Assembly: GCA_963829485.1 (NCBI GenBank)
Contig: CAWHIK010000010.1
Coordinates: 62,001 to 126,000, forward strand
Length of the DNA stretch: 64,000 nucleotides
Direction of reading: 5' to 3'
DNA from: JBGPQJ01 sp963829485
GTDB taxonomy: Bacteria; Chloroflexota; Anaerolineae; Anaerolineales; Villigracilaceae
The notes below the pieces were generated by a model. It was not told where the DNA came from. It did no database searches and saw only the letters and a program-made list of their open reading frames with translations. Shown in pieces: positions 27,562-36,941 of this stretch (the stretch's first letter is position 1; every line of letters starts with the position of its first letter). The position numbers were made by a program, and so were the translations under genes.

Positions 27562-28597
27562 ATGATCGATTCCTCTTTCCTTACCATCTTTCTCGTTGAC
27601 CTGCTTAACACGCCCAGCCCGACCGGGAAAGCCGAACCTGCTGTCGCCTTTGTCGAGCAGACATTGAAGCAGTTCCCCGAACTCACCCTCTCGCGTACAC
27701 GCAAAGGGCGCGCTGGTCGCCCGCTGGGAGGGGAAGCAGAATGATGCACCGCGCGCACTCACATCACACGTGGACACACTCGGTGGAATGGTCAAGGAGA
27801 TCAAATCCAATGGTCGGCTCAAGCTCACCCGCATCGGCGGTTTGCTGCTGAACGGCGTTGAGACGGAGGGCTGCTGGGTGCTGACCGCCGGCGGGAAACG
27901 CGCGCGCGGTTCGTACATGTTCGAAGATGCGTCCACTCATGTGCACGGAGCAAAGGTCAATGAGACCCAGCGTAAAGAAGATAACATGGAAGTCCGGCTG
28001 GATGCGCGTACATGCTCTGCCGATGAAACTCGCGCGCTCGGCATCCAGGTCGGGGATTTCGTCGTCTTCGACCCGCGCGTCGAAGTGACCGAGGGATTCG
28101 TCCGCTCGCGCTTCCTGGATGACAAAGCCTGCGCAGCATGCGTTGTGGCATCCATCAAGTCGCTGCACGACGCCGGTCTCCAGCCGCAACAGACAACTTA
28201 TTTCCATTTTAGTAACTATGAAGAGGTGGGTCACGGCGCGGCAGCGGGAATCCCTGCGGATGTTCACGAGCTTCTAACGGTCGATATGGCGGCGATCGGC
28301 ACCGGTCAGGAATCGGACGAGTTCAACGTCACGTTGTGCATCAAGGACAGCGGCGGTCCGTACCATCACGAGATGAGCAATAGGCTTCGCGCATTGGCTG
28401 CGCAGTATGACATTCCATTTAAGACCGATATTTACCCCTACTATGCTTCAGATGGGGAGGCTTTCTGGAAAGCGGGCGGTGATGTGGCGGTGGCGCTCAT
28501 CGGCCCCGGCGTGGATGCCTCGCATAACTACGAACGCACACACACGGACGCATTGGTCGCGACCACGCAGTGGCTGCTGGCTTACCTGTTGTCATGA
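27562..28597 (+). CDS. M42-family aminopeptidase/glutamyl aminopeptidase-like metallopeptidase, frameshifted
   Basis: A dinuclear-metal exopeptidase of family M42 (tetrahedral aminopeptidase/endoglucanase M type). 'FLVDLLNTPSPTG' opens the protein. Metal and catalytic residues are seen in 'LTSHVDTLGGMVKEIKSNG' (His, Asp), 'FLDDKACAACVVASI' (Asp), 'HFSNYEEVGHGAAAGIP' (Glu-Glu), 'TVDMAAIGTG' (Asp) and 'GPGVDASHNYERTHTDAL' (His). Near 27705 the frame breaks (the run gggcgcgc has one base too many) and resumes as 'ALVARWEGKQNDAPRALTSH'. About 345 residues after repair. The start at ATG 27562 lacks a clear ribosome binding site. The stop overlaps the next ATG by four bases (ATGA). It probably trims peptides in the cytoplasm. 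Confidence 0.85.
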
Positions 28598-29604
28598 AAC
28601 TCGACGCCGCACTCCCCCCAACTCACCTGGGCTCGGTCGCCGAGATCGCCCGCGCTGCTGAAACCCTGGGTTTTTCCGCGCTCTGGACGACCGAGACGCA
28701 GCACGATCCCTTCCTTCCTCATGCCTTGATCGCCGAACACACATCACGCCTGCAGTCGGGCACGGCGGTGGCGATCGGTTTCGCACGCTCCCCGGCTACG
28801 CTGGCTTACACCGCCTGGGACCTGGCGAAGCTCTCCGGCGGAAGATTCATTCTCGGGCTGGGCACACAGGTCAAGGCGCACATCGAGCGGCGGTTCGGCA
28901 TGTCCTGGCCTGAATCGGTGACCGGGAAACTGCGCGAGCAGATCCTGTCCATCCGCGCCTTCTGGGATTGCTGGCAGAACGGAACACCGCTTAATTTCCG
29001 CGGGGAGTATTACAAACTCACGCTGATGTCGCCGTTCTTCAATCCGGGCGCCATCGAACACCCGGATATTCCCATCTACATCGCCGGGGTCAATACGGGG
29101 CTTGCCAAACTCGCTGGCGAAATGTGCCAGGGATTCCATGCGCATCCCTTCCACACGACCCGATACTTGCGCGAGGTCATCCTCCCGGCGATCACGCAAG
29201 GCGCTGAAAAATCCAGCCGGACCCGCGCGGACGTGACCCTTTCCGCGTCCATCTTCGCTGCGACGAATGACGGACAGCGCGAGTTTTGCCGGCAGCAGAT
29301 TTCCTTCTACGCGTCCACGCCATCCTACCGACCCGTCATGGAGCTGCACGGCTGGGGGGATGCAGCAGAGAGACTCTCCAGCCTCGCCTCACGCGGTCAG
29401 TGGGGTGACATGCCCGGGCTGATCAGCGACGAGATGCTGGGAGAGTTCTGTGTCCAGGCCGGCGAGGATGAACTGGCGGATGCCATCCGCGAGCGCTATT
29501 CATCCCTTGCGGACCGGATCACGCTGTACATGCCTTTCGTGCCGGGCAGCATGGATGTTTTCTGGAAGAACCTGGTTGATAAATTTAGGATTTCAGGAGA
29601 ATGA
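28594..29604 (+). CDS. LLM-class flavin/F420-dependent oxidoreductase
   Basis: 336 residues forming the bacterial-luciferase TIM barrel. 'AAETLGFSALWTTETQHDPF' is the N-terminal strand-loop, 'SRLQSGTAVAIGFARSPATL' and 'LSGGRFILGLGTQVKAHIER' are typical LLM motifs, and 'IPIYIAGVNTGLAKLAGEMC' is the substrate-side loop. The pattern fits the F420-using branch better than FMN luciferases, but the cofactor is not certain. The start ATG at 28594 overlaps the peptidase stop; a longer reading from 28570 is not supported. prmA follows after 6 bp. The substrate is unknown. The frame is intact. Confidence 0.85.
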   Translation: MKLDAALPPTHLGSVAEIARAAETLGFSALWTTETQHDPFLPHALIAEHTSRLQSGTAVAIGFARSPATLAYTAWDLAKLSGGRFILGLGTQVKAHIERRFGMSWPESVTGKLREQILSIRAFWDCWQNGTPLNFRGEYYKLTLMSPFFNPGAIEHPDIPIYIAGVNTGLAKLAGEMCQGFHAHPFHTTRYLREVILPAITQGAEKSSRTRADVTLSASIFAATNDGQREFCRQQISFYASTPSYRPVMELHGWGDAAERLSSLASRGQWGDMPGLISDEMLGEFCVQAGEDELADAIRERYSSLADRITLYMPFVPGSMDVFWKNLVDKFRISGE

Positions 29605-29610
29605 GCCAAT

Positions 29611-30546
29611 ATGACCGACTGGGTTGAAGTTTCTTTGACCATCAATGGCGAACTCGCAGAGGCAGTATCTGAAGTATTCGGACGCTTTGCGCCTAATGGC
29701 GTCGTGTCAGAACAGTCCGTCGAATTCACCGATGAGGAGGATGAAGGGACGCCGGTAGGTCCCGTCACAGTCCGCGCGTATCTTCCCGCGGATGAACACC
29801 TTGCCGAGAACCGGTTCAAGCTCGAGGAAGCCTTGTTCTATTTGGGCATGATCGAACCATTGCCCGCGCCCGAGTATAAACACATCGCCGACCAGAATTG
29901 GATGGAAAAGTGGAAGTCGCGTTACCAACCCATTTCTGTAGGAAAATACCTGGAGATCATGCCATCCTGGACAGAACCGCAATTGGACCCGCTGCGGATC
30001 CCCGTAAAGATCAATCCCGGTATGGCATTCGGCACTGGATTCCATCCGAGCACCCAGATGGTGCTGGAACTGTTGGAAGAGACGCTGCGGGATTTTCGAG
30101 TGCGTAAAGGTCACGGGGAGTTGAACGTGATCGACATTGGCTGCGGATCGGGCATCCTTTCCATCGCTGCGTTGAAGCTGGGCGCCTCCCATGCACTGGG
30201 CGTGGACATTGAGAATGACGCCGTTGCCAATTCGCAGGAGAACGCGCAGACCAATGGTGTGGTGGACCGCTTTACGATAGCCCTCGGCTCGGTGAAGGAT
30301 GTCAGGGAGGGCAAATTTCCCTATTCTTCCGCACCTGTGGTGTTGGCAAACATCCTCGCCCCGATCATCATCCGTCTTTTTGACGATGGACTCGGCGACC
30401 TGGCTGCCCTGGATGGGGTTTTGATCCTTTCCGGGATACTGGTCGAACAGGCGGACCGCGTGTTGGACGCTGCGTCGAAGCATGGATTTGCGCTGGCGGA
30501 TAAACGTCAAAGCGGGGATTGGGTTGCGCTGCTCGTCAGGCGGTAA
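29611..30546 (+). CDS. prmA: Ribosomal protein L11 methyltransferase PrmA
   Basis: Trimethylates lysines and the N-terminus of ribosomal protein L11 using SAM. 311 residues, normal. The N-terminal L11-recognition domain ('WVEVSLTINGELAEAVSEVF') is followed by 'DQNWMEKWKSRYQPISVG', then the catalytic core 'GMAFGTGFHPSTQMVLELLE', 'VIDIGCGSGILSIAALKLGA' (motif I), 'GVDIENDAVANSQENAQ' and 'VVLANILAPIIIRLFDDGL' (the N-[IL]-L-A-x-x-[IL] substrate motif). It lies 6 bp after the LLM oxidoreductase gene and is the last gene of the plus-strand unit before a terminator at 30579-30610. Confidence 0.95.
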   Translation: MTDWVEVSLTINGELAEAVSEVFGRFAPNGVVSEQSVEFTDEEDEGTPVGPVTVRAYLPADEHLAENRFKLEEALFYLGMIEPLPAPEYKHIADQNWMEKWKSRYQPISVGKYLEIMPSWTEPQLDPLRIPVKINPGMAFGTGFHPSTQMVLELLEETLRDFRVRKGHGELNVIDIGCGSGILSIAALKLGASHALGVDIENDAVANSQENAQTNGVVDRFTIALGSVKDVREGKFPYSSAPVVLANILAPIIIRLFDDGLGDLAALDGVLILSGILVEQADRVLDAASKHGFALADKRQSGDWVALLVRR

Positions 30547-30578
30547 AGCAAGAAACTTGATCAGGGTAAACAAACAAG

Positions 30579-30610
30579 AACGGGAAATGGATGAAAGTCC
30601 ATTTCCCGTT
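30579..30610. terminator. Bidirectional terminator between prmA and the FHA gene
   Basis: A perfect 13-bp inverted repeat (AACGGGAAATGGA and TCCATTTCCCGTT, loop TGAAAG) between convergent genes, followed by TAATTT on the plus side. Confidence 0.8.
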
Positions 30611-30630
30611 TAATTTCGTGGAATGCCAGT

Positions 30631-31173
30631 CTATCGTGCCGCTTCTCTCCAGAATACCTGCAGCCGGAGTTTCCCCAGACCGATCAATTCGCCGCTTTCC
30701 AGCGGGTAGGGGATATTGGCTCTCAAGCGCTCGTCGTTGAGCCAGGTGCCGTTGACGCTTCCCAGATCGATGAGTTCCACTCCATCCTTGGTCTGGCGGA
30801 TCAAGGCATGCCTGCGGGAAACACCGCCCACGTAGCCATCGTACGGACTGAGGTCCACGACGGTATCGGTGGTGTCCTCCATTTTGCGTCCGAGGACGAA
30901 TTCCTTCTCGGTCTGGATGGTGATCGGCTTGAGATTGTTGAGCAGATAGAGGGCGATACCGCGTTCGGGCACCAGCTCGTCAGTCTGCGCGCGGTGAACA
31001 GCATCTGGAACGGCAATGGTTTCCTCATCGAGGATTTGAGTCTTAAGATTGACCTTGTATGTACCGCCCAGTTCTGCACCGCAATAGGCACAGACCGTGG
31101 CTTCAATCTCGTTCTTATACTTGCAGGCTGGACAGAATTGACCTTTTACGATTTCCATGGCTGTTTGCATCAT
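30631..31173 (-). CDS. Zinc-ribbon plus FHA domain protein (FHA-1)
   Basis: 180 residues. N-terminal zinc ribbon: 'GQFCPACKYKNEIEATVCAY' with a following C (C-x2-C...C-x2-C, residues 12-33). A linker follows with 'QILDEETIAVPDA', then an FHA domain at about 85-178: 'FVLGRKMEDTTDTVVDLSPY', 'GVSRRHALIRQTKDGVELID' and 'SVNGTWLNDERL'. The G-R, S-R-R-H and N-G-T residues that contact phosphothreonine are present. No membrane segment. It is the last gene of the FHA / FecR-like / kinase cluster, 143 bp after the kinase. It presumably reads phosphothreonines made by that kinase. Its near relative is at 36942-37463. Translation may begin at the internal Met at 31158. Confidence 0.85.
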   Translation of the reverse strand: MMQTAMEIVKGQFCPACKYKNEIEATVCAYCGAELGGTYKVNLKTQILDEETIAVPDAVHRAQTDELVPERGIALYLLNNLKPITIQTEKEFVLGRKMEDTTDTVVDLSPYDGYVGGVSRRHALIRQTKDGVELIDLGSVNGTWLNDERLRANIPYPLESGELIGLGKLRLQVFWREAAR

Positions 31174-31316
31174 TCCTGATTCTAAAACAATATCCCTAAA
31201 TGTAAATAGGACGGTAGGGTTAATAATGGTCCTATGTAAGGGGTCTGTAAGGTAGCTTGCTAAAGTGGTTTATTTCACGAATTATACACATTTATTCAAA
31301 TTAGAAAAGCGAAACC

Positions 31317-33530
31317 CTAATCGTGTTCTAAGGATAGTTCACCCAGGTTTCCCAGGATCGACATGGGCAATGCCACAATGAGAATAGTAAGAAACACCTG
31401 CGAGGAAGTCCAGAGGTATTCATATAAGAACAAGGGGGTCATGGTGATGCCTGCCCTCGACAGCATCAGATGTCCCCACCACGAGCCGGCCAGCGCTGCC
31501 ATGACCGCGATGGCGGTGATGAGCATCTTCACGGGACGTAGCCGCACCAATCCGCTGAGAGCATAGCCCAGCGCTATGAGCAGGCTGCCCGCGCTGATCA
31601 GGATTCCTTGAGGGACGAAATCGTTCAACAGGACGTCATAGATGAACATGGAAATATTCAGGAATAATCCGCCCAGCAGCACCCCCGCGACGAGGCGCAG
31701 GAAGACGTTTGAACCGCGGAACCGCTCCACGATGATACGCGTAAGCAGAATGCCAAATCCCAGGAGGATTCCCAGTATGATCCCGCGCTCGAGCGAGATG
31801 AGGATGCGCTGGCTGTCTAGGAATTGGGGAAGCCGGTATGTGAGATAAACCTGCAAGCCAACGCTCAATGCGACGCCCAGCGCGATCCATCCATAGACCG
31901 CCAACAGGACCATCGGCTGGTCGATCAGCCTGTGCAGCATCCACTCTCCGGTTACTTCCAGGCGCACGCTTCTCGGGATCGATGCGGGCAGGCTGCCGGC
32001 GGACTGCTGGATCGCCAGCAGGGCAGCAGTCCGCCGCTCGCTGCGCGGACCCTGAACGATGTTCTCCACAGCCTGCTGTGAGCGCAGGTGCCCGATCAAA
32101 TGCGCTGCCCTGTCGCCGGCAGGGGGCGGTTCGAGCGCGAGCGCTGCCAGAGCCGCGTCAGGTGTCTTCCCCAGCGCAGACTCTCGCCATTGCTTTCCCG
32201 ACGGCGATAGGTTCTTAAGCGTGTCGTAGATTTGCGCTTTCAAGTCGATGTCGCTCGTCCGGTAAGCTGTTTCCAAAAAGGAGAGGACCATTTTTTCAGG
32301 CAGCCTGGCTTTGAGCGCGCGGATCTGTTCATCTTGAACGATATGTTTTATCACACGCTCATTGATGACCGCATTTTCCTTGCCAAGCATTTGAGACGAA
32401 AGCATAAGCCTTTCCTTGGGGCTTGATACTCTCTGCCACCAATAGTCGTCGTTGTAGCCATAGGTGAGGGCGTTCTGCAGCATGAAGACCGGCACGTGCG
32501 TCTCCGCAGCAGGTTCATCACCGGTCTGCTTCTGCTCGAGATCGAGTACCGCAAAGCGGGTCAGGCTGAGGCGTATCGTCCCGCCGTCCTGTTCCCAGCC
32601 GCTCATGCTTCTCTTTAGCATGGACTCGGCGTCGAGATTCGACTCAACCGGCCGGGAGGCTGCTCCAGGCTGGGCGGGCATGGACACACCCAACGCGGTA
32701 TGCAGCATCCTGACCGCGTCCATCGCGGAGGCAGGACGCGAATCAGGATTGGCCGAAGTCATCACACGCAGCACCTGGTGAATTCGGGGGGAGAGTTCAG
32801 GATTAATCTCGCCCGGGTCCGGGATTTCCTCCTTGGAGTAGAGCTGCTGCAAGCCCAGCGATTTCTCGCCCTCCCATGGGAGTTGGCGCGTGAGCATTTG
32901 AAATAGCATCACGCCAAAACCGAAGATGTCCGATTTATATGTGAGTTCCCGCATGGTGTGCTGTTCCGGCGGGGCATAAGGAGGCGTACCGTGACCGGTG
33001 TGCATGGCCTGGGTGGTCTCGGCGACCATGCGTGCCAATCCGAAATCAGCCACGTAAAGATGATTGCCAAAATCCATCAGAATATTGGACGGCTTCAAAT
33101 CCCGATGGATGATTTCCTGCGCATGGAGGTAATCCAATGCGGATGCGATCCGAATACTGCAGGAGAGAATGTCTTCAATGGATAATGCACCTGCCACGAT
33201 CCGATCCTGCATGGACCCGCCGGCCACATAAGGTGTGACAAGGTAGCGAATGGGCAGGATGGAACCGAAATCGAAAAGCGGGAGGATATTGGGATGGGTG
33301 AGACGCTGCAGCTGGCTGGCTTGCCGTTTGTACTGTGACTCGCTCTCCTGCCGCTGCTCGGGATCGCCGACCTCGTTGAATTTGATGGCGACGATGCGGT
33401 TGTGGGATGAGTTGAGCGCTGACCATACGAATCCCTGCCCGCCAAAGCCGATCTGTTCGAGCAGCTGGTATTGCAGGAACTGGTAGCCCGGATGGAGTTC
33501 GCTGAGGCGGACGGATTGAGGTTCGGGCAT
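31317..33530 (-). CDS. Membrane-anchored serine/threonine protein kinase
   Basis: About 737 residues. Kinase domain at roughly residues 10-270: 'LLEQIGFGGQGFVWSALN' (glycine loop), 'IVAIKFNEVG' (ATP Lys), 'EIIHRDLKPSNILMDFG' (catalytic loop), 'YVADFGLARM' (DFG), 'GHGTPPYAPPEQ' (activation segment) and 'DIFGFGVMLFQMLTRQLPW'. A middle helical region of about 250 residues contains repeat-like stretches ('LLAIQQSAGSL'). Five or six membrane segments lie at the C-terminus ('VLLAVYGWIALGVALSVGL', 'GIILGILLGFGILLTRIIV', 'LRLVAGVLLGGLFLNISMF', 'ILISAGSLLIALGYALSGL', 'FLTILIVALPMSILGNLG'). The start at 33530 ('MPEPQSVRL') is preferred over 33569, which would overlap the FecR-like gene. Partners are probably the two FHA and FecR-like proteins beside it. 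Confidence 0.9.
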   Translation of the reverse strand: MPEPQSVRLSELHPGYQFLQYQLLEQIGFGGQGFVWSALNSSHNRIVAIKFNEVGDPEQRQESESQYKRQASQLQRLTHPNILPLFDFGSILPIRYLVTPYVAGGSMQDRIVAGALSIEDILSCSIRIASALDYLHAQEIIHRDLKPSNILMDFGNHLYVADFGLARMVAETTQAMHTGHGTPPYAPPEQHTMRELTYKSDIFGFGVMLFQMLTRQLPWEGEKSLGLQQLYSKEEIPDPGEINPELSPRIHQVLRVMTSANPDSRPASAMDAVRMLHTALGVSMPAQPGAASRPVESNLDAESMLKRSMSGWEQDGGTIRLSLTRFAVLDLEQKQTGDEPAAETHVPVFMLQNALTYGYNDDYWWQRVSSPKERLMLSSQMLGKENAVINERVIKHIVQDEQIRALKARLPEKMVLSFLETAYRTSDIDLKAQIYDTLKNLSPSGKQWRESALGKTPDAALAALALEPPPAGDRAAHLIGHLRSQQAVENIVQGPRSERRTAALLAIQQSAGSLPASIPRSVRLEVTGEWMLHRLIDQPMVLLAVYGWIALGVALSVGLQVYLTYRLPQFLDSQRILISLERGIILGILLGFGILLTRIIVERFRGSNVFLRLVAGVLLGGLFLNISMFIYDVLLNDFVPQGILISAGSLLIALGYALSGLVRLRPVKMLITAIAVMAALAGSWWGHLMLSRAGITMTPLFLYEYLWTSSQVFLTILIVALPMSILGNLGELSLEHD

Positions 33531-33547
33531 TGTAAGGCTTTTACTCG

Positions 33548-35372
33548 CTATGGCTGCTGTACCGAACAACCATTGTCAAAACCCGCCACGATGCTGAGAC
33601 CGGACAAATCGCCGCCCAAGCTGTTCTGGAATCTTATCGTTAGCGTTGGGTTTGCTCCGTTTGCAATATCCCGGGCGGTTGCCCCTCCAGTAAACGGATC
33701 TGGAGCGGGAAAATCGCTGGGGGAAGAAGTGTCATTCGGGCTGCCTATCTGCGTGCCGGCAAGGTCGATGTCTATCAGCCTGACAGCCAGTCCTTCATTC
33801 CAAACAACGTGCAGGGACGTCATCCTGATGGTCCCACCGCTCGAGTTGGAGATGTCCATCGTCGCAGTATCCAATCCCCCCGGGTTTTGCAGACTACCTG
33901 CTGTGATGCTCGAGCACGCTGGAGTTGGAGAATGGGTGGGTGTATTGGTTGGAGCGGATGTGTTGGATGGGGTGAAAGTGAAGGTTGGCGTACCCGTCTC
34001 GGTCGGTGTATGTGTGAGCGTGCTGGTGGCTGTCCATGTGGACGTGGTTGGTCGCGGTAACGGTTCCAGTCGAAGTGGACGACGGTGTCAGGGTTCGGGT
34101 GGGTGTGCCTGTTCTCGTAGGTGTGGATGTCCGGGAGGGGGTCAGCGTTCGGGTTGGAGTCCTCGTAGAGGTGCCTGTGAGTGTCGCCGTCAGGGTCCGC
34201 GAAGAGGTCGGCGATTGAGACGGGGTCAGCGAGATGGTCGATGTCGGGGTGGATGCGGATGTCGCGGTGGGAAGAGGCGTCACTCCCAGCTGGGCGAGCA
34301 GCGTGGCGACAGCATCTCCCTGGCTGACAGGTGTGATCTCCTGCTGCGAGCAAAATTGACCGGTCATTGTGCAGGCTAATGCCAGTTCCTCCGGTGAGAG
34401 CGGCTGCGGGGACGAAGGCGGGCTGACAGCCGAGGTCCCATTCGGTCCGCCCAGGTCCATGCTGGTCGATTGTCCGGCAGTGACGAACTGGCTTTCGCCG
34501 TTGGCTGAAATGTAAGCCGATCCGCTGTACATGCTGACTTCCATCGAGCCGTTCTGTGTGGCGGAGATGCTGGCATTTCCCATCAGCATCATTTCAGCGC
34601 CGTTGATGACGAAGCTGACGCCGGCGCCGTCGGGCATGGTGATCATCAATCCGTCAAAAGGAACTTCGTCGCATTGGATCTGGCCCAGGGTGCTGGAGAA
34701 GTAGAATGTCTGCAGGTTGTTGGATGGGTTGTCGAGGGTTGTGTTGCCAAAAACGACCATGGTGATGGTCTCGCCGGGCAGGGAGCGCGGCAGGTTGGCG
34801 AGCACCTTGAAGACAGCGATGCCCCATTCCTCGCTGGCGAGGCTGAGAGGCGAGGCGGCGAGACGTCTCAGGTCCGCCACGCTGATCACATCGCCTTCCT
34901 TGACAAAAGTCCCACCGGAATTCAATTCAGCAGAGAGGGTGTTGTTGCCATAGCAAACTTGGTTGGACCCGATCCCATCACATGAGTCACCCGAAGACTG
35001 CATCGCGCGATCGATCAACTCCTCACAGGTGACATTGCTTTCGGTGGAAGCTGTTTCATTGTTTGATCCGGGAAGGAATGCGCGATACAACGCCAGCCCG
35101 AAAATTGCGCCGCAAAGAACAAGCACGGTGACGATACTGATGATGATTATCAGTCTTCGATTTCGATGAGGATCTTCAGGCGGTTTGGATGGACCGGAAT
35201 CACTTCCGCGATCGGGGTCGAGCTGGTTCAACCAGGCGAGGTCCGATTTCCCGCCGCCAGTAGTCGATAGTAGAACAAGTCCGGTTCCTGTTAAAGCAGG
35301 GTAAACCGCCACAGACATCGATAACTGTGACAGTCTCCTTAATGCTCTTCTCAGGGTGTAACGGATATCCAT
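33548..35372 (-). CDS. FecR-like membrane protein 1 with a Thr/Pro-rich stalk, frameshifted
   Basis: About 608 residues after repair. Short cytoplasmic part, one membrane helix ('LIIIISIVTVLVLCGAIFGL'), then an external region: a Cys-containing segment ('CEELIDRAMQSSGDSCDGIG', 'NQVCYGNNTL'), a conserved block ('EEWGIAVFKVLANLPRSLPG', 'TITMVVFGNTTLD'), then a FecR-like beta domain ('MEVSMYSGSAYISANGESQF', 'VTAGQSTSMDLGGPNG'). A Thr/Pro/Ser-rich stalk follows (about 34240-33900) and a terminal beta domain ('GTIRMTSLHVVWNEGLAVRL', 'FQNSLGGDLSGLSIVAGFD'). The stalk reading changes frame near 34060; the other frame keeps the T-P pattern ('TSTWTATSTLTHTPTETG') and leads straight into the terminal domain, so the gene is one. 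It is a probable surface sensor or adhesin, beside the kinase. Confidence 0.75.
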
Positions 35373-35409
35373 ATCCCCGCTCTAATCTAACAAAAGTCAG
35401 ATAAAAATA

Positions 35410-36892
35410 TCATACTAGGTCGTCGGTGTCGGTTCCGGCGGCGGTGTCGGGCAGCCCTCGGCCGGTGCAGGGATGATATCGTATGGCATGGTTCCAATGA
35501 CCGCCGCTGCCCACGTTCGGGATATTGATTTGATTGCAATTAGATGGATCAGTGCAATGGCAGATCGAGATCATCGGTATCGGCGTCGAAGATGGCTGTT
35601 GTGTATTGGTCGCTGTGGGCGGGTTAGGTGTATTGGTCAGTGATGGCAATAGAGAATTGGTTAATGCGAAAGTTGATTGCATTGAAGAAGATGTTGCGGT
35701 TCTTGTCTTCTGTAAAGTCAGCGCTAAAGAAGGTGTTCCGGAAATTGTTGCTGTCGGGGTGCCTGAGCCATTGTCGAGAGAAATGTCGAGTCCCAGCTGC
35801 GCCATCAGCGTGGCTACTGCATCCAACGGGCTGACAGGTGTGATCTGCTGCTGCGAGCAGAAATTCCCCGTCAGGGTGCAGGCCAGTGTCAACCCCTCGG
35901 GCGAAAGCGGCACGGGAGGTGAAGGTGGGCTGATGGCGGTCGTTCCGTCCGGTCCGCCCAGGGTCATGCTGGTACTCTGCCCGGCGGTCACGATCTGGGT
36001 TCCGCCGTTCGAAGTAATGGACGCCGTTCCGCTGAACATACTGACTTCCATCTCACCGTTCTGAGCGGCCTGAAGGCTGGCATTTCCCATGATGGTCATT
36101 TCAGCGCCATTGATTATAAAAGTGACGCCGGCTCCGTCGGGCATGGTGATCATTAACCCGTCGAAGGGCACCTGGTCGCATTCGATCTGCCCGAGGACGC
36201 TGGAGAAATAAAAGGTCTGAAGGTTGCTGGATGAATTATCGAGGGTGGTATTGCCGAAGACGACCATGGTGATGGTCTCACCGGGCAGCGAACGAGGCAG
36301 GTTGGCGAGGACTTTGAAGACGGCGATTCCCCACTCCTCACTGGCCAGCCGGAGGGGTGACGCGGCGAGACGTTTCAAGTCTGTCACGTTAACCACGTCC
36401 CCGCGCTGGGTGAACTGTTTCACGGCGCCGGCGATCAGTTCAGCCACGATCGTGTTGTTCCCATAACAGACCTGGTTGGAGCCTATCTGGCTGCACGAAT
36501 CGTCGGAGGCCTGCATGGCGCGGTTGATCAATTCCTCGCAGCTCACCTCTCCCGCAGTGGCATCCGCAGCTGTCCTGGCTTGCGTTGGGTTGGATATGTT
36601 TTGAGCCTCGGTAGAGAGCCAGCCCAAAGAACCCAGCGATGATAAAGACGATGAGACCGACAGCGATCAAAGCACCGGCTGAGATGGGTCTTCTGCGAGG
36701 CCCGCGCGGATTTTGACCGCCGCCTCCGTCCGGGCTGATGTTGCTCAACCAGGGGATATTCTGATCGTCTGAACGGGAGAAGTGGAACACGTCCAAGCCT
36801 GGAACAGCGAAAGATAACGCGGCGAGATTGATGCTCATCGCACGCTTTATCCTTTCAATTAAGTGTTCCGAAATTCCGTGTTCTCTTTTCAT
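35410..36892 (-). CDS. FecR-like membrane protein 2 (paralogue of the downstream gene), frameshifted
   Basis: About 494 residues after repair. The N-terminal cytoplasmic part begins 'MKREHGISEHLIERIKRAM'; one membrane helix ('ISAGALIAVGLIVFIIAGFF') follows. The frame shifts near 36600 and continues with 'CEELINRAMQASDDSCSQIG', 'NQVCYGNNTIVAEL', 'EEWGIAVFKVLANLPRSLPG' and 'MEVSMFSGTASITSNGGTQI', nearly identical to the paralogue. The tail is shorter, with a brief Ser/Thr region ('LTNSLLPSLTNTPNPPTATN') and an end rich in Cys and His ('SICHCTDPSNCNQINIPNVG') not found in the other copy. The start is uncertain (36892 or Met at 36838). It lies 37 bp upstream of paralogue 1, so the pair is a tandem duplication with diverged tips. 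Confidence 0.75.
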
Positions 36893-36941
36893 TTTTTTCT
36901 TTGAATGGCCGCCCTGATGAGTTCTGTGCAAGTTCTCCAGT

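Noticed and set aside
29707..30573. 288-codon minus-strand frame opposite prmA
   Set aside because: Antisense shadow; PrmA motifs are complete on the plus strand.
33890..34250. Short periodic repeats considered as a CRISPR array or VNTR
   Set aside because: No constant repeat/unique spacer order; they encode a Thr/Pro stalk in frame with flanking domains.
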